Notes: generated from the letters alone by a model not told the origin. Shown: positions 33,880 through 43,706, numbered from the stretch's first letter. The stretch: DNA of 64,000 bases from Scandinavium lactucae (GCF_033843265.1 NZ_JAWXRD010000004.1:62001-126000), one strand, 5' to 3'. Numbers and translations: made by a program.

Positions 33880-35190
33880 TCACAAGGCCATCTTCGTCTC
33901 ATCCGTGGAGTCGGGTGCTTCGGTTTCCGGCGTTTCCACCATCACCTCCTGAATGACCTCTTCATCCATTCCCGGATTAAGCGCCACCGCCAGCGGCGAT
34001 GAGGTCAGGCTGTCGGGCATCACCACGTGCGGCATCGGCGCATCGACCACAATCTCAGGCTGGCGTTTTCTGATCCAACTGATAAGCGCGATAGTTGCCC
34101 CACAAAGCGTAAAGCAGAAATAGAGCACGTTGCCGCCGAACGGCTGCATGATGGCCCCGGTGACCAGCGGCCCGATACAGGCCCCGACGCCAAAGGCCAT
34201 CAGCAGACACGCCGTGAGAGAAACGCGGCGTTCTGGCTCTACGCGATCGTTGGCGATGGCGACCCCGAGCGGATAGAGCGAGAACATCGCCATGCTGGAC
34301 ACGAACGCCATGCCGAGCAGCCAGTAAAAGCCGAGATGCGGTAACACTGACAGCGGCAGGGAGGCGACCGCGAACAGGATGGCGGTGTAAAACAGTAAAT
34401 GCTGACGGTCGTAGCGGTCAGAGAGCCAGCTCAGCGGAAACTGTGACACCATGCCGGCAAAAATAGTGACGCCCATAAACAGGCCGGTTTGCCGGGTAGA
34501 AAGGCCTTGCGAAATGGCATACACCGGTGCCAGGCCGTAGAACGCCCCGGCGGCCATCCCCATCACCAGCGTGGCAGCCAGCAGCTTCGGAATAGCTTTA
34601 AAGAAGTAGCCCAACTCCATCGGTGCGGGTGACATTGGCTGCGCGGTGGTGCGGGTGGTGAGCGCAATAGGCACCAGGCACAGGGCAAAACAGAGCGCTA
34701 CAATCAGTAGCATCGACGGCCCCGTTCCGGCAGCGGCCATCAGGATGATTTGCCCGCCGCACAGGCCAAGATAGGTAGCAACCATGTACAGGCCAAAGAT
34801 GGCACCGCGCTGTGAAGACTCCGCGCGATCGTTAAGCCAGCTTTCCAGCACCATGTACTGACACATCATGCACAGGCCGATCACCAACCGCAGGAAAATC
34901 CACAGCGGAATAAAATCGCTGAGGCCATGGCCGACAACAGAAGCGGTAATAATTCCGGCGCAGGAGACGTAGGCGCGGATATGCCCGACGCGGGCAATCA
35001 GGTTGTGACCGACTTTACCGCCAATCACCAGACCGAGATAGTTAGCCGCGGTAATCGCACCGATAACCGTGCCGCTGACCTCTTCATGCGCCAGACGCAG
35101 TGAAATATAGGTGGTCAACAGGCCGGAACCGAGCAGCATCAGCAGGGTCGTGGTGTACAGCGGCAGAAAGGTATTCAGGATATTTTTCAT
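33880..35190 (-). CDS. MFS transporter (YcaD-like) with acidic C-terminal tail
   Basis: Inner-membrane major facilitator (436 aa) of the YcaD-like group; motifs include VVGHGLSD and LSWLSDRYDRQHL (loop 8-9 motif). About twelve hydrophobic segments cover residues 1-385. The last ~45 residues are an acidic, Pro/Thr-rich tail (for example GMDEEVIQEVMVETPETEAPDS), longer than in E. coli YcaD (382 aa). Substrate is unknown. A clear AGGGAA precedes the ATG. The neighbour at 32029-33222 is unrelated except as an MFS. Confidence 0.82.
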   Translation of the reverse strand: MKNILNTFLPLYTTTLLMLLGSGLLTTYISLRLAHEEVSGTVIGAITAANYLGLVIGGKVGHNLIARVGHIRAYVSCAGIITASVVGHGLSDFIPLWIFLRLVIGLCMMCQYMVLESWLNDRAESSQRGAIFGLYMVATYLGLCGGQIILMAAAGTGPSMLLIVALCFALCLVPIALTTRTTAQPMSPAPMELGYFFKAIPKLLAATLVMGMAAGAFYGLAPVYAISQGLSTRQTGLFMGVTIFAGMVSQFPLSWLSDRYDRQHLLFYTAILFAVASLPLSVLPHLGFYWLLGMAFVSSMAMFSLYPLGVAIANDRVEPERRVSLTACLLMAFGVGACIGPLVTGAIMQPFGGNVLYFCFTLCGATIALISWIRKRQPEIVVDAPMPHVVMPDSLTSSPLAVALNPGMDEEVIQEVMVETPETEAPDSTDETKMAL

Positions 35191-35315
35191 ACGTTTCCCT
35201 GTATTGGCTGTTCGTTACGGGTTCACCTTAATCGTGCTTGGTTTTGCCGTAGGATGCAAATGCAGGGACGGAAACGCGGGGAAAACGGTGCTGTGGACGC
35301 AGATTTACCGGTTTT

Positions 35316-35513
35316 TTACTCGGTACGAATCTGGGATTCTGTAACGACTTGGCTCGACTGCTGTGCGGCTTTCTTGTCCTGATGATGCTGCCAGGCACCG
35401 ATAGAGGAGTAGACGAAGCGGCCAAAGAAAAAGAGGAAGCTAATAAGGATGATGATCCGGGTCATGCGACTGTTGAATTGATGTCGTTTGCGCATTGGGG
35501 TTGCCTGGCTCAC
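35316..35513 (-). CDS. yfgG: Small membrane protein YfgG
   Basis: 65-residue protein matching E. coli YfgG, which has been linked with metal (nickel/cobalt) tolerance. The N-terminus is basic (MRKRHQFNSRMTR), followed by one membrane helix (IIILISFLFFFGRFVYSSIGAW) and a short polar C-terminus. The start is a GTG at 35513 behind AGGAA, giving MSQATPMRKRH as in E. coli. It is divergent from yfgF. Confidence 0.9.
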   Translation of the reverse strand: MSQATPMRKRHQFNSRMTRIIILISFLFFFGRFVYSSIGAWQHHQDKKAAQQSSQVVTESQIRTE

Positions 35514-35682
35514 TGAGGGTTCCTGTAAAAATACCCGTTTCGGGCGATGGGCCTATTAAGGCACAGCGGGCCAGCAGGGTCAATTAACAACTGCGTGAAA
35601 ATTGCACAAAAAAAGCGAAAGTGCAGATGCGATGGGGGGCGGGTAGGAATATGAGAGTGCTGGGAGGCTCAGCGGTCCTTCG

Positions 35683-35723
35683 TTGATTTATGTCAAATTG
35701 CCTGCGCGGATACTCACTATAAT
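35683..35723 (+). promoter_or_regulatory. FNR box and -10 of yfgF
   Basis: The 312-base yfgG-yfgF gap (35514-35825) holds TTGATTTATGTCAA at 35683-35696, one mismatch from TTGATnnnnATCAA, and a TATAAT at 35718-35723. With a start near 35731 the box centre lies at about -41.5, the classic class II FNR position. E. coli yfgF is known to be expressed anaerobically. The gap shows no other element that I can see. Confidence 0.75.
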
Positions 35724-35825
35724 CTCTTGCCCCACTCCGCACTGTGATTTTCGCGGTTGTCGACAATCAGGTTGGATGCCTGTCTGAATCTGCGCATCAG
35801 GAATCGGGTCCTCTTTTGAGCATCT

Positions 35826-38081
35826 ATGCACCTTATTAAATTCTATAAAAACAATCGCGATAAATGGTGGGGACTTCCGTTAATCCTGCCTTTACTATTA
35901 CTGCCTGTTGCCCGAATGGCGAATACCTTTGCGCGCATCGATGGCGGCGTGGTTTCGCTCTATTATCTGCCCCTCGCGCTGCTACTGTCGCTGATGCTCT
36001 TTTTTGGTTTGAAAGCGCTGCCGGGGATTATTGCTGGCATCTGGCTAGTGATTTGTCCCGGTATGAACGTGCCGGAAAGCATCTGCATCACGTTTCACTT
36101 TTTAATTCCATTGACCCTCAGTTGGGGCGGGTATCGGGTGTTTGCCCCGCGGCGACACGACCTGTCCTATGGTTGCGCGCGCTTAATGCCGCAGCGAATA
36201 TTCTGGCAGATGTTTTTCCCTGCCACGGTGTTCCAGTTCTTACTGCTGGCCTGCGTCTTTTTTGAGATCCTGCCCGCACGGCTTTCGCTGGCAGGTGCCG
36301 GACCGCTGACGCTGCACAGTTTAATCAATTATCAATCACTGCTGATGGGCTGTTTTACCGGCGTACCGCTGTCTTATCTGGTGATTCGTATAATCCGCCA
36401 CCCTCGCTACCTGAAATCGTTCATCTCGCAATTACGCCTGCAAATCGATCCCAGGGTCACGACACTCGAGATGGGTATCTGGTCTCTGGCGGTACTGATT
36501 CTCATAGGATTATTGTTTATTCCGATGGCCAATTCGGCCTCGATCTTCACCACCAACTACACGCTTTCGCTATTGCTGCCGGTGATGCTGTGGGGGTCAA
36601 TGCGTTTTGGCTATCGGCTGATGGCGATCATCTGGACGGTGTTGCTGATAGTTAGCATTCACTTTTTCTATCGTTACGTACCCGTGTACGCGAGTTACAG
36701 CAACCAGCTGGCGATCACCTCATCCAGTTATCTGGTGTTCTCTTTTATTGTGATTTATATGGCGATGCTTGCGACCCGGCAGCGATTTATTCATGCCAGG
36801 GTGCAGCGGATGGCGTTTATCGATCCGGTGGTTCAGTTGCCTAATCTGTGGGCGCTCACTCGCAAGCTGGCGGCCACGCCGTGGTCGGTTATCTGTTTCC
36901 TGCGGATTCCTGAACTGGAAGTGCTTGGGCGGCATTACGGCATGATGGTGCGCATTCAATACAAACAGAATCTGGGTAAATGGCTTGAGCCGGAGCTGCA
37001 CGAGGGTGAGTGCATTTATCACCTTTCAGGACACGATATGGTGATTCGGCTGAATACCGAAGACCATGCCGCGCGCATTGCGGCAATTGATGAGCGGATA
37101 AAACAATTCCGCTTCATCTGGGATGGGATGCCGTTGCAGCCGAACGTGGGCGTCAGCTATTGCCATGTGCGCTCTCCGGTAATGCAACTGCCGATGCTGC
37201 TCGGTGAATTGAGCACTATCGCCAACGCGTCGCTGGTGACCGGTTTGCCGGAGAATTTGCAGCATCGCAACGCGGTGCATCTACAGCAGCGTCTGAAAGA
37301 TAAAGTTACGATGATGAACCGCCTGCAGCTGGCGCTGGAACACGGGCATTTTAGCCTGATGGCCCAACCGATTGTCGGCATTCGCGGAGACAGCTATCAC
37401 GAAGTGCTGTTGCGCCTTAAAGGTGAAGACCGCCAACTGATCCCCCCGGAGGAATTTCTCCCGGTGGCGCACGAGTTTGGTTTGTCATCCCGGATAGATT
37501 TGTGGGTGCTGGAAAATACCTTGCAGTTTATGGACAGCCACCGCGAAACGCTGCCCGGCCTAAGATTGTCGGTGAATATTTCTCCGTCATCAGCCTGTGG
37601 TTCGCAGTTCCCGAAAGCGGTCGCCGATCTTTTGAAACGCCATAATATACAGGGATGGCAGCTGATCTTTGAAATCACTGAGAGCCAGTCGTTGAGTCAT
37701 CCTGATCAGGCGCTGCTAAACATGAACCACCTGCAGGCGCTCGGCTGTCGGATTGCGATTGATGATTTTGGCACGGGCTATGCCAGCTATTCGCGGCTGA
37801 AAAAGGTCAGCGCTGACATTCTGAAAATCGATGGCAGCTTCATCAAGAACCTGTTATCGAGCAGCCTTGATTACCAGATTGTCTCGTCTATCTGCCAGTT
37901 AGCGCGGATGAAGAATATGCAGGTGGTGGCGGAGTACGTTGAATCGCAGGCGCTGAGTGACGCGGCGTTGGAGCTGGGCATTGACTATTTACAGGGCTAT
38001 TACATCGGCAAGCCAGAACCCTTAGAGAGCCTGGCTGCCGGGAGTATTAAGCCGCTTACATCAGGCCGCAATCTCTGGTGA
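35826..38081 (+). CDS. yfgF: Cyclic di-GMP phosphodiesterase YfgF
   Basis: Inner-membrane EAL phosphodiesterase (751 aa; E. coli 747). A MASE1-type membrane region spans about 1-310. The GGDEF domain (about 325-480) is degenerate, with LSGHDMVIRL where GGDEF should be, so no cyclase activity is expected. The EAL domain (about 500-745) keeps its catalytic residues: EVLLR (E526, an EAL variant), DDFGTGYASY, KIDGSFI, VAEYVES and LQGYYIGKP. The 3' end overlaps the convergent ppx by 21 bases. Expression is predicted to be FNR-activated. Confidence 0.95.
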   Translation: MHLIKFYKNNRDKWWGLPLILPLLLLPVARMANTFARIDGGVVSLYYLPLALLLSLMLFFGLKALPGIIAGIWLVICPGMNVPESICITFHFLIPLTLSWGGYRVFAPRRHDLSYGCARLMPQRIFWQMFFPATVFQFLLLACVFFEILPARLSLAGAGPLTLHSLINYQSLLMGCFTGVPLSYLVIRIIRHPRYLKSFISQLRLQIDPRVTTLEMGIWSLAVLILIGLLFIPMANSASIFTTNYTLSLLLPVMLWGSMRFGYRLMAIIWTVLLIVSIHFFYRYVPVYASYSNQLAITSSSYLVFSFIVIYMAMLATRQRFIHARVQRMAFIDPVVQLPNLWALTRKLAATPWSVICFLRIPELEVLGRHYGMMVRIQYKQNLGKWLEPELHEGECIYHLSGHDMVIRLNTEDHAARIAAIDERIKQFRFIWDGMPLQPNVGVSYCHVRSPVMQLPMLLGELSTIANASLVTGLPENLQHRNAVHLQQRLKDKVTMMNRLQLALEHGHFSLMAQPIVGIRGDSYHEVLLRLKGEDRQLIPPEEFLPVAHEFGLSSRIDLWVLENTLQFMDSHRETLPGLRLSVNISPSSACGSQFPKAVADLLKRHNIQGWQLIFEITESQSLSHPDQALLNMNHLQALGCRIAIDDFGTGYASYSRLKKVSADILKIDGSFIKNLLSSSLDYQIVSSICQLARMKNMQVVAEYVESQALSDAALELGIDYLQGYYIGKPEPLESLAAGSIKPLTSGRNLW

Positions 38082-39605
38082 GGCTTCTTCCTCGGTGATT
38101 TTTAGCATCCAGCCGGTCACCGCTTGCCAGTATTGCTGTTCTTTTTCCAGATCAAGCAGCACCAGTGCGTTCTGGCTAAACCAGTCGTGTGGGAAATACA
38201 GCGTCCAGTGATTTTCATCGGTGACCAGTCGCAGCGTCGGCGGGGTAGTCGTCGCCTGGCGCTGGTTGTTCAGCAGTACGCCGAGGCGCAGCAGCTGGAT
38301 CATCGGCAGGAACTGTTTCTTCTTAAACAGCGTAAAGCGCGGCAGGTCGTCCAGCTTAACCCCTTTACGGTGATAGCGCACCAGCGTCGCGATCAGCGTC
38401 TGCTGCTCCTGATTGAAGCCCGGTAAATCGCTGTTTTGCAGAATGTACGCCGAATGGCGATGCATCCCGCTGTGATTAATGTTCAGCCCCACCTCGTGCA
38501 GCATTGCCGACCATTTCAGCAGCGCCGCCAGCTGCGGATGTGCCTGTTTCGGATTCTGCTGTACCCACTGCTCGTAGATCAGATTGGTGGTATCCAGCAC
38601 CCGACGCGCCTGTTCCCGGTCGATATTGTACTGACTGGCCAGACTTTCTGCGGTTCGGCTGCGAATATCATCATGGCGGAAGCGGCCTTCCATCTCGTAC
38701 AGCACGCCTTCACGCAGTGCCCCGTCAGACAGGCGTAGCTCTTTAATCGCCAGCGAATCGAACACGCCACACAGAATCGCCAGCCCCGGCATGAACACCG
38801 CCTGACGGTCTTCCGACAGCCCCGGCAGACTGAGGGCGCTAAAGCTCTTAAACTTCAGCACCTCCTCCACCAGTTTCTCAAGGCGTTCCGGCGTAATGAT
38901 GCCGTCTTTCTCACCCATTTCGACCAGCACTTCATGCACCGCTTTGATGGTGCCTGATGCGCCCATTGCCACGTTCCAGCCCTGAATGCGGTACTGCCAG
39001 GAAAGGGTTTCCAGTTTCTGCACCGCTGCGAGGCGGGCGCGCTGGAAGTTCTCTTTGCTGATAACGCCACCGGGGAAGAAGACTTGGGCAAAGCTCACGC
39101 AGCCCATTCGACGGCTTTCTACCAGCTGTGGCGTAAAGTCTTCGCCGATAACCAGTTCCGTCGAGCCGCCGCCGATGTCGATAACCAACTTGCGGCCTTT
39201 TTCTGGCTGAGTGTGCTCCACGCCCATAAAAATCAGACGCGCTTCTTCGTTACCCGAAATGATTTCAATCGGATAGGGGATAACTTTTTCCGCCCGCTTG
39301 AGAAATTCCGGAGCGTTTAGCGCCTGGCGCAGCGTGTGCGTGCCCACGATGCAAACGCTGGTCGGGGAAAACCCCTGCAGACGCTCGGCAAACAGTGACA
39401 GACAGTTCAGGCCGCGTTCCATCGCCTCTTCACTGAGCATATTGTTTTCATTCAGGCCATCGGCCAGATGGACGCGCTGTTTCAGGCGGCCAATAATTTG
39501 CAGCGCACCGTCGACGACGCGCGCAATCACCATATGAAAACTGTTCGATCCCAGGTCGACCGCAGCAATCTCCTGCGGTCGTTTCGTTTTGGTTTTGATG
39601 GGCAT
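38061..39605 (-). CDS. ppx: Exopolyphosphatase
   Basis: Processively removes terminal phosphates from polyphosphate and, in its family, hydrolyses pppGpp. The 514 aa (E. coli 513) show the ASKHA phosphate loops AAVDLGSNSFHMV and VIDIGGGSTELVIG, and a C-terminal HD-like helical half (from about 310). It begins three bases after the ppk stop, so ppk-ppx is one operon. Its 3' end overlaps yfgF. Confidence 0.97.
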   Translation of the reverse strand: MPIKTKTKRPQEIAAVDLGSNSFHMVIARVVDGALQIIGRLKQRVHLADGLNENNMLSEEAMERGLNCLSLFAERLQGFSPTSVCIVGTHTLRQALNAPEFLKRAEKVIPYPIEIISGNEEARLIFMGVEHTQPEKGRKLVIDIGGGSTELVIGEDFTPQLVESRRMGCVSFAQVFFPGGVISKENFQRARLAAVQKLETLSWQYRIQGWNVAMGASGTIKAVHEVLVEMGEKDGIITPERLEKLVEEVLKFKSFSALSLPGLSEDRQAVFMPGLAILCGVFDSLAIKELRLSDGALREGVLYEMEGRFRHDDIRSRTAESLASQYNIDREQARRVLDTTNLIYEQWVQQNPKQAHPQLAALLKWSAMLHEVGLNINHSGMHRHSAYILQNSDLPGFNQEQQTLIATLVRYHRKGVKLDDLPRFTLFKKKQFLPMIQLLRLGVLLNNQRQATTTPPTLRLVTDENHWTLYFPHDWFSQNALVLLDLEKEQQYWQAVTGWMLKITEEEASPEIAA

Positions 39606-39608
39606 AGA

Positions 39609-41669
39609 TTAATCGGGCTGCTCAAGTGATTTGATGTAATCGTAAATCGCCAGCTGTGACCGGACTTTGCGGCGATTCCCGCGGGGCACGTAGCGATTAC
39701 TCAGTTCTTTGTCGAGAAAACGGGCTTTCACGGTGTCGCTAAACAGCAGATCCACGATGGTCAGCACCTGCTGTTTCAGGCGCGGGTCGAGGATTGGGGT
39801 CGCAACTTCAATACGGTAATCGATGTTGCGCGTCATCCAGTCGGCGGAAGAGAGCCACACCTGTTTCGCGCCGCCATCTTCAAAAATATAGAGCCTGTCA
39901 TGTTCAAGATAGCGGTCAACGATACTAATGACGTTAATATTTTCACTGATGCCTTCTAACTGCGGGATCAGCGAGCACATACCGCGCACCAGCAGATTCA
40001 CCGGCACGCCGGAACCGGATGCCGCATACAGACGATCCACCAGGCCTTTGTCGACCAGGTTATTCAGTTTCAGGGTAATACCGGACGGACGACCATTCTG
40101 CGCGTGGGCAATTTCACGGTCGATCATCTCATACAGCAACCGACGCGAGTTCTGCGGCGAGACCATCAGATACTCGAAATTCACCGGACGATACGGGTTT
40201 TCAATGAAGTTAAACACCCGGCGCACTTCGTTAGTGATGCGCGCATCGGCGGTCAGCAGCGAATAGTCGGTATACAGTCGGGCGGTTTTTTCGTTGAAGT
40301 TACCGGTGCCGATATGCGCATAACGCACCACGTCTTCGCCTTCCTTGCGTGAGATAAGGAACAGCTTGGCGTGAATTTTCAGGCCAGGGGCCGAGAAGAT
40401 AACGTGGACACCCGCCTCCGTCAGGCGCTTCGCCCAATGGATGTTGGCTTCTTCGTCAAAGCGTGCCTGTAACTCAACTACCACGGTGACTTTTTTACCG
40501 TTGTGCGCGGCGTGGATCATCGAATCAATAATGCGTGAGTCTTTCGCCACGCGGTAAATATTGATTTTGATTGCCAGTACGCTCGGGTCAAACGACGCCT
40601 GACGCAGCAGTTCCAGCACGTGCTCAAAGGTGTGATACGGATAATACAGCAGCACGTCGCGTTCGCGAATTGCATCAAAGCCATTTCGGAATTTATCAAA
40701 CCAGATGTGGCGCAGACGCGGCAGCGGTTTATTCACCAGGTTGGCCTTGCCCACGTTCGGGAACCCGATGAAGTCTTTAAAATTATGGTAGCGCCCACCG
40801 GGAACGATTGAATCGTAGCGGGTGATGGCGAATTTTTTACGTAGCATCTCGACCATCGCATCGGGCATATCGCGCTGATACACGAAGCGCACCGGCTCGG
40901 CGGTCAGACGCTGTTTGAGGCTGGAGGACATCAGCTCCATCAGGCTCGATTCCATCTCGTGCACCAGGTCATATTCGGCGTCACGGGTCATTTTCATGGA
41001 ATAGGCATTCAGCGCGTCGTAATCAAAGAAGCCTTTGAATATGTCATCGAGACAATAGCGCAGAATATTGTCGAGCAGGATCATCGGCTTGCGGCGACGC
41101 GGCGTTTCCGGCGGTAAATTCACGAAACGCGGCACTTTATCGGAGGGGATCTCCAGCAGCGCATAGCTAATTTCGTCGCCACGGATAATTTCCACCGCCA
41201 GATAGGTGTAATCGTCTTTCAGGAACTGCACCAGGTCCGTCTCCCGGTTAATCAGGATAGGCGTGATGTGCTGGCGCAGATAATGTTTGAAGTAGTGACG
41301 TAACCAGCTTTGCTGGTTGACCGATAGCTGGCGCTCATTAATCAGGAAAATCTGGTTGCGGGCCATTTCGAGCAGCAGCTCGTTATAGAGGCCGTCAAAT
41401 TCCTGATCGGCTTTCAGCACGCGCGCCTGAATTTTTCCCAGCAGATGGCGGGAATGGGCGGTTAGGCCTTGTTCTTCACTAATAATAATGCGGCGCTTCA
41501 GTTCGGCAAAACGGACCTTATAGAACTCATCCAGGTTATTGGAGTAGATCCCCAAAAACCGCATACGCTCTATCAACGGGTTACTTTTATCCGCCGCTTC
41601 CTGGAGAACACGCTCGTTAAACGATAACCAGCTGAGTTCTTTTTCGATATACAGCTTATCCTGACCCAT
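39609..41669 (-). CDS. ppk: Polyphosphate kinase 1
   Basis: Membrane-associated enzyme that builds polyphosphate from ATP. The 686 aa match PPK1 (E. coli 688). N and head domains (about 1-320) include ELSWLSFNERVLQEA and NNLDEFYKVRFAELKRR. The two PLD-like catalytic domains follow, with the autophosphorylated histidine in GLKIHAKLFLI and the partner motif GTGNFNEKTARLYTD. It is first in the ppk-ppx operon. The 202-base region upstream contains no confident Pho box or -35/-10 pair. Confidence 0.97.
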   Translation of the reverse strand: MGQDKLYIEKELSWLSFNERVLQEAADKSNPLIERMRFLGIYSNNLDEFYKVRFAELKRRIIISEEQGLTAHSRHLLGKIQARVLKADQEFDGLYNELLLEMARNQIFLINERQLSVNQQSWLRHYFKHYLRQHITPILINRETDLVQFLKDDYTYLAVEIIRGDEISYALLEIPSDKVPRFVNLPPETPRRRKPMILLDNILRYCLDDIFKGFFDYDALNAYSMKMTRDAEYDLVHEMESSLMELMSSSLKQRLTAEPVRFVYQRDMPDAMVEMLRKKFAITRYDSIVPGGRYHNFKDFIGFPNVGKANLVNKPLPRLRHIWFDKFRNGFDAIRERDVLLYYPYHTFEHVLELLRQASFDPSVLAIKINIYRVAKDSRIIDSMIHAAHNGKKVTVVVELQARFDEEANIHWAKRLTEAGVHVIFSAPGLKIHAKLFLISRKEGEDVVRYAHIGTGNFNEKTARLYTDYSLLTADARITNEVRRVFNFIENPYRPVNFEYLMVSPQNSRRLLYEMIDREIAHAQNGRPSGITLKLNNLVDKGLVDRLYAASGSGVPVNLLVRGMCSLIPQLEGISENINVISIVDRYLEHDRLYIFEDGGAKQVWLSSADWMTRNIDYRIEVATPILDPRLKQQVLTIVDLLFSDTVKARFLDKELSNRYVPRGNRRKVRSQLAIYDYIKSLEQPD

Positions 41670-41837
41670 TACTACTCACACTCCGGTTGGTTGACGCGGA
41701 CAGCATTCACATTATGGCGAGCTTTAACCGCCGATGTCCAACTGTGTCAGTGAAGTATGACAATAATCTGTTTGTCGTGAACCTGCGATAACGAATTTTT
41801 ATTATTCAGCGGTATGGGAGCGTAAGGGAGGCAGGAA

Positions 41838-41866
41838 GAAGCGCCTGCCACGACGGGCAGGCGGCT
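41838..41866 (-). terminator. Hairpin after purN
   Basis: GCCTGCC and GGCAGGC form a 7-bp stem with a short loop just past the purN stop; the following GCTTCTTCC on the minus strand is only weakly U-rich. Confidence 0.4.
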
Positions 41867-41871
41867 TAAGA

Positions 41872-42513
41872 TTACTCTTCGGCAGCGTAGCCTTGCGCGG
41901 GGAGCTGAACGCCGTCCAGCCATGCGCTGTTGCCTTTCATTTCAAGACGACCTTCGACAAACCAGCTCACTACCATCGGATAAATGGCGTGTTCCTGATG
42001 CTGCACGCGGGCGGTGATGTCTTCTTCCACATCCCCGGCAAACACCGGCACTTTGGCCTGTAAAATCACCGGGCCACCGTCGAGTTCATCGGTGACGAAA
42101 TGCACGGAGGTGCCGTGCTCTTCGTCGCCGTTGTCCAGTACCTGACGATGGGTGTTCAGACCCGGATATTTCGGTAGCAGGGAAGGGTGGATGTTCAGCA
42201 GACGACCCTGATAGTGCGCCACGAACTCCGGGCTCAGAATGCGCATATAGCCTGCCAGCACCACCAGGTCGGGGGCGTAGGCATCAATTTCCTGCATCAG
42301 CTCGCGGTCAAACGCTTCACGACTGGAAAACTGGCTGGCGCTGAGCGCATGGGCCGGGATTTCTGCTTCACGAGCGCGCTCAAGGCCGAACGCGTCGGCC
42401 TTATTGCTGAACACTGCCCGCAGGGTGCCGTTGATTTTTTTCTGTTTGCAGGCGTCGATAATGGCCTGCAAATTACTTCCGTTACCAGAAATCAGCACCA
42501 CGATATTTTTCAT
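41872..42513 (-). CDS. purN: Phosphoribosylglycinamide formyltransferase 1
   Basis: Transfers a formyl group from 10-formyl-THF to GAR, the third step of purine synthesis. It has 213 aa (E. coli 212). The P-loop-like ISGNGSNLQAI is at the N-terminus. The catalytic region HPSLLPKYPGLNTHRQVLDNGD contains the essential His, and TSVHFVTDELDGG the Asp. Its ATG overlaps the purM stop as TAATG, so the two are translationally coupled. Confidence 0.98.
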   Translation of the reverse strand: MKNIVVLISGNGSNLQAIIDACKQKKINGTLRAVFSNKADAFGLERAREAEIPAHALSASQFSSREAFDRELMQEIDAYAPDLVVLAGYMRILSPEFVAHYQGRLLNIHPSLLPKYPGLNTHRQVLDNGDEEHGTSVHFVTDELDGGPVILQAKVPVFAGDVEEDITARVQHQEHAIYPMVVSWFVEGRLEMKGNSAWLDGVQLPAQGYAAEE

Positions 42514-43550
42514 TACGCGATGACCACACGCTGCTCAGAATCGGAGGCTTTGATATAGCCGATTTTCCAGGCGTGCTCGCCTTTCTCATTCATCAGCGCC
42601 ACGGCTTTATCCGCTTCACCGGCTGGCAGCGCAATCACCATGCCCACGCCGCAGTTAAAGGTGCGATACATTTCATGTTGGCTGACGTTGCCCGCGGTTT
42701 GCAACCAGTTGAACACGGCCGGCCACTGCCAGGAGGATTCGTCGATAACGGCCTGGGTGTTATCCGGCAGCACGCGCGGAATGTTTTCCCAGAAGCCGCC
42801 GCCGGTCAGGTGGGCGATGGCGTGGACGTCAACGTTAGCGATGAGATCCAGCACGTTTTTGACGTAGATGCGGGTCGGGGCCAGCAGATGATCGGCCAGC
42901 GGTTTGCCGTCGACCTCGGTAGTTTCCGGGCAGCAGCCGCTGACTTCAATGATTTTACGCACCAGCGAGTAGCCGTTTGAGTGCGGGCCGCTGGAAGCCA
43001 GCGCCACCAGAACGTCGCCATCGGCCACTTTGCTGCCGTCGATGATTTCAGACTTCTCAACCACGCCAACGCAGAAGCCGGCCACGTCGTAATCTTCGCC
43101 ATGATACATGCCCGGCATTTCTGCCGTTTCGCCGCCGACCAGCGCACAGCCGGACTGCAGGCAGCCTTCGGCGATGCCGCTGATCACGCTGGCTGCGGTA
43201 TCCACATCCAGTTTGCCGGTGGCGTAGTAATCGAGGAAGAACAGCGGCTCTGCGCCCTGAACCACCAGGTCGTTAACGCACATGGCCACCAGATCGATGC
43301 CGATGGTGTCATGACGTTTGAGATCCATTGCCAGGCGCAGCTTGGTGCCGACGCCATCCGTACCGGAAACCAGCACTGGCTCACGATATTTTTGCGGCAG
43401 TGCGCACAGTGCGCCGAATCCACCCAGGCCACCCATGACTTCGGGGCGACGGGTTTTCTTCACCACACCTTTGATTCGGTCAACCAGAGCATTACCCGCG
43501 TCAATATCAACACCGGCATCTTTATAGCTGAGAGAGGTTTTGTCGGTCAC
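42513..43550 (-). CDS. purM: Phosphoribosylformylglycinamidine cyclo-ligase (AIR synthetase)
   Basis: ATP-dependent ring closure of FGAM to AIR. It has 345 aa, the E. coli length, and belongs to the PurM/PurL ATPase superfamily; motifs include LVSGTDGVGTKLRLA and GGGFWENIPRVLP. It is first in the purMN operon, with a PurR box and -10 upstream. It is divergent from the accessory bglK. Confidence 0.98.
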   Translation of the reverse strand: MTDKTSLSYKDAGVDIDAGNALVDRIKGVVKKTRRPEVMGGLGGFGALCALPQKYREPVLVSGTDGVGTKLRLAMDLKRHDTIGIDLVAMCVNDLVVQGAEPLFFLDYYATGKLDVDTAASVISGIAEGCLQSGCALVGGETAEMPGMYHGEDYDVAGFCVGVVEKSEIIDGSKVADGDVLVALASSGPHSNGYSLVRKIIEVSGCCPETTEVDGKPLADHLLAPTRIYVKNVLDLIANVDVHAIAHLTGGGFWENIPRVLPDNTQAVIDESSWQWPAVFNWLQTAGNVSQHEMYRTFNCGVGMVIALPAGEADKAVALMNEKGEHAWKIGYIKASDSEQRVVIA

Positions 43551-43592
43551 TGCAAGTCTCCACGAAGGGCGTTAGCAAATAAAATCGGCGCT

Positions 43593-43621
43593 ATTCTATC
43601 AGCCTAAGCAAACGTTTGCGA
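43593..43621 (-). promoter_or_regulatory. purM promoter: PurR box and -10
   Basis: A PurR box at 43606-43621 (AAGCAAACGTTTGCGA) matches ANGCAANCGNTTNCNT except the last base. A minus-strand -10 (TAGAAT, 43598-43593) lies just downstream, so PurR binding would cover the -35 region. Confidence 0.85.
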
Positions 43622-43706
43622 GCCTGGGTGACGGATATCTTCTCCCGTCGTTAATTTCCCCGTTTCAGCCGTTGCGCTGACCAAATTTGAACCGCTTCAC
43701 GAAAAT

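Noticed and set aside
41670..41871. Possible Pho box upstream of ppk
   Set aside because: Only one half (TTGTCAT) fits the consensus; the second direct repeat is missing, so PhoB control cannot be claimed from this sequence.
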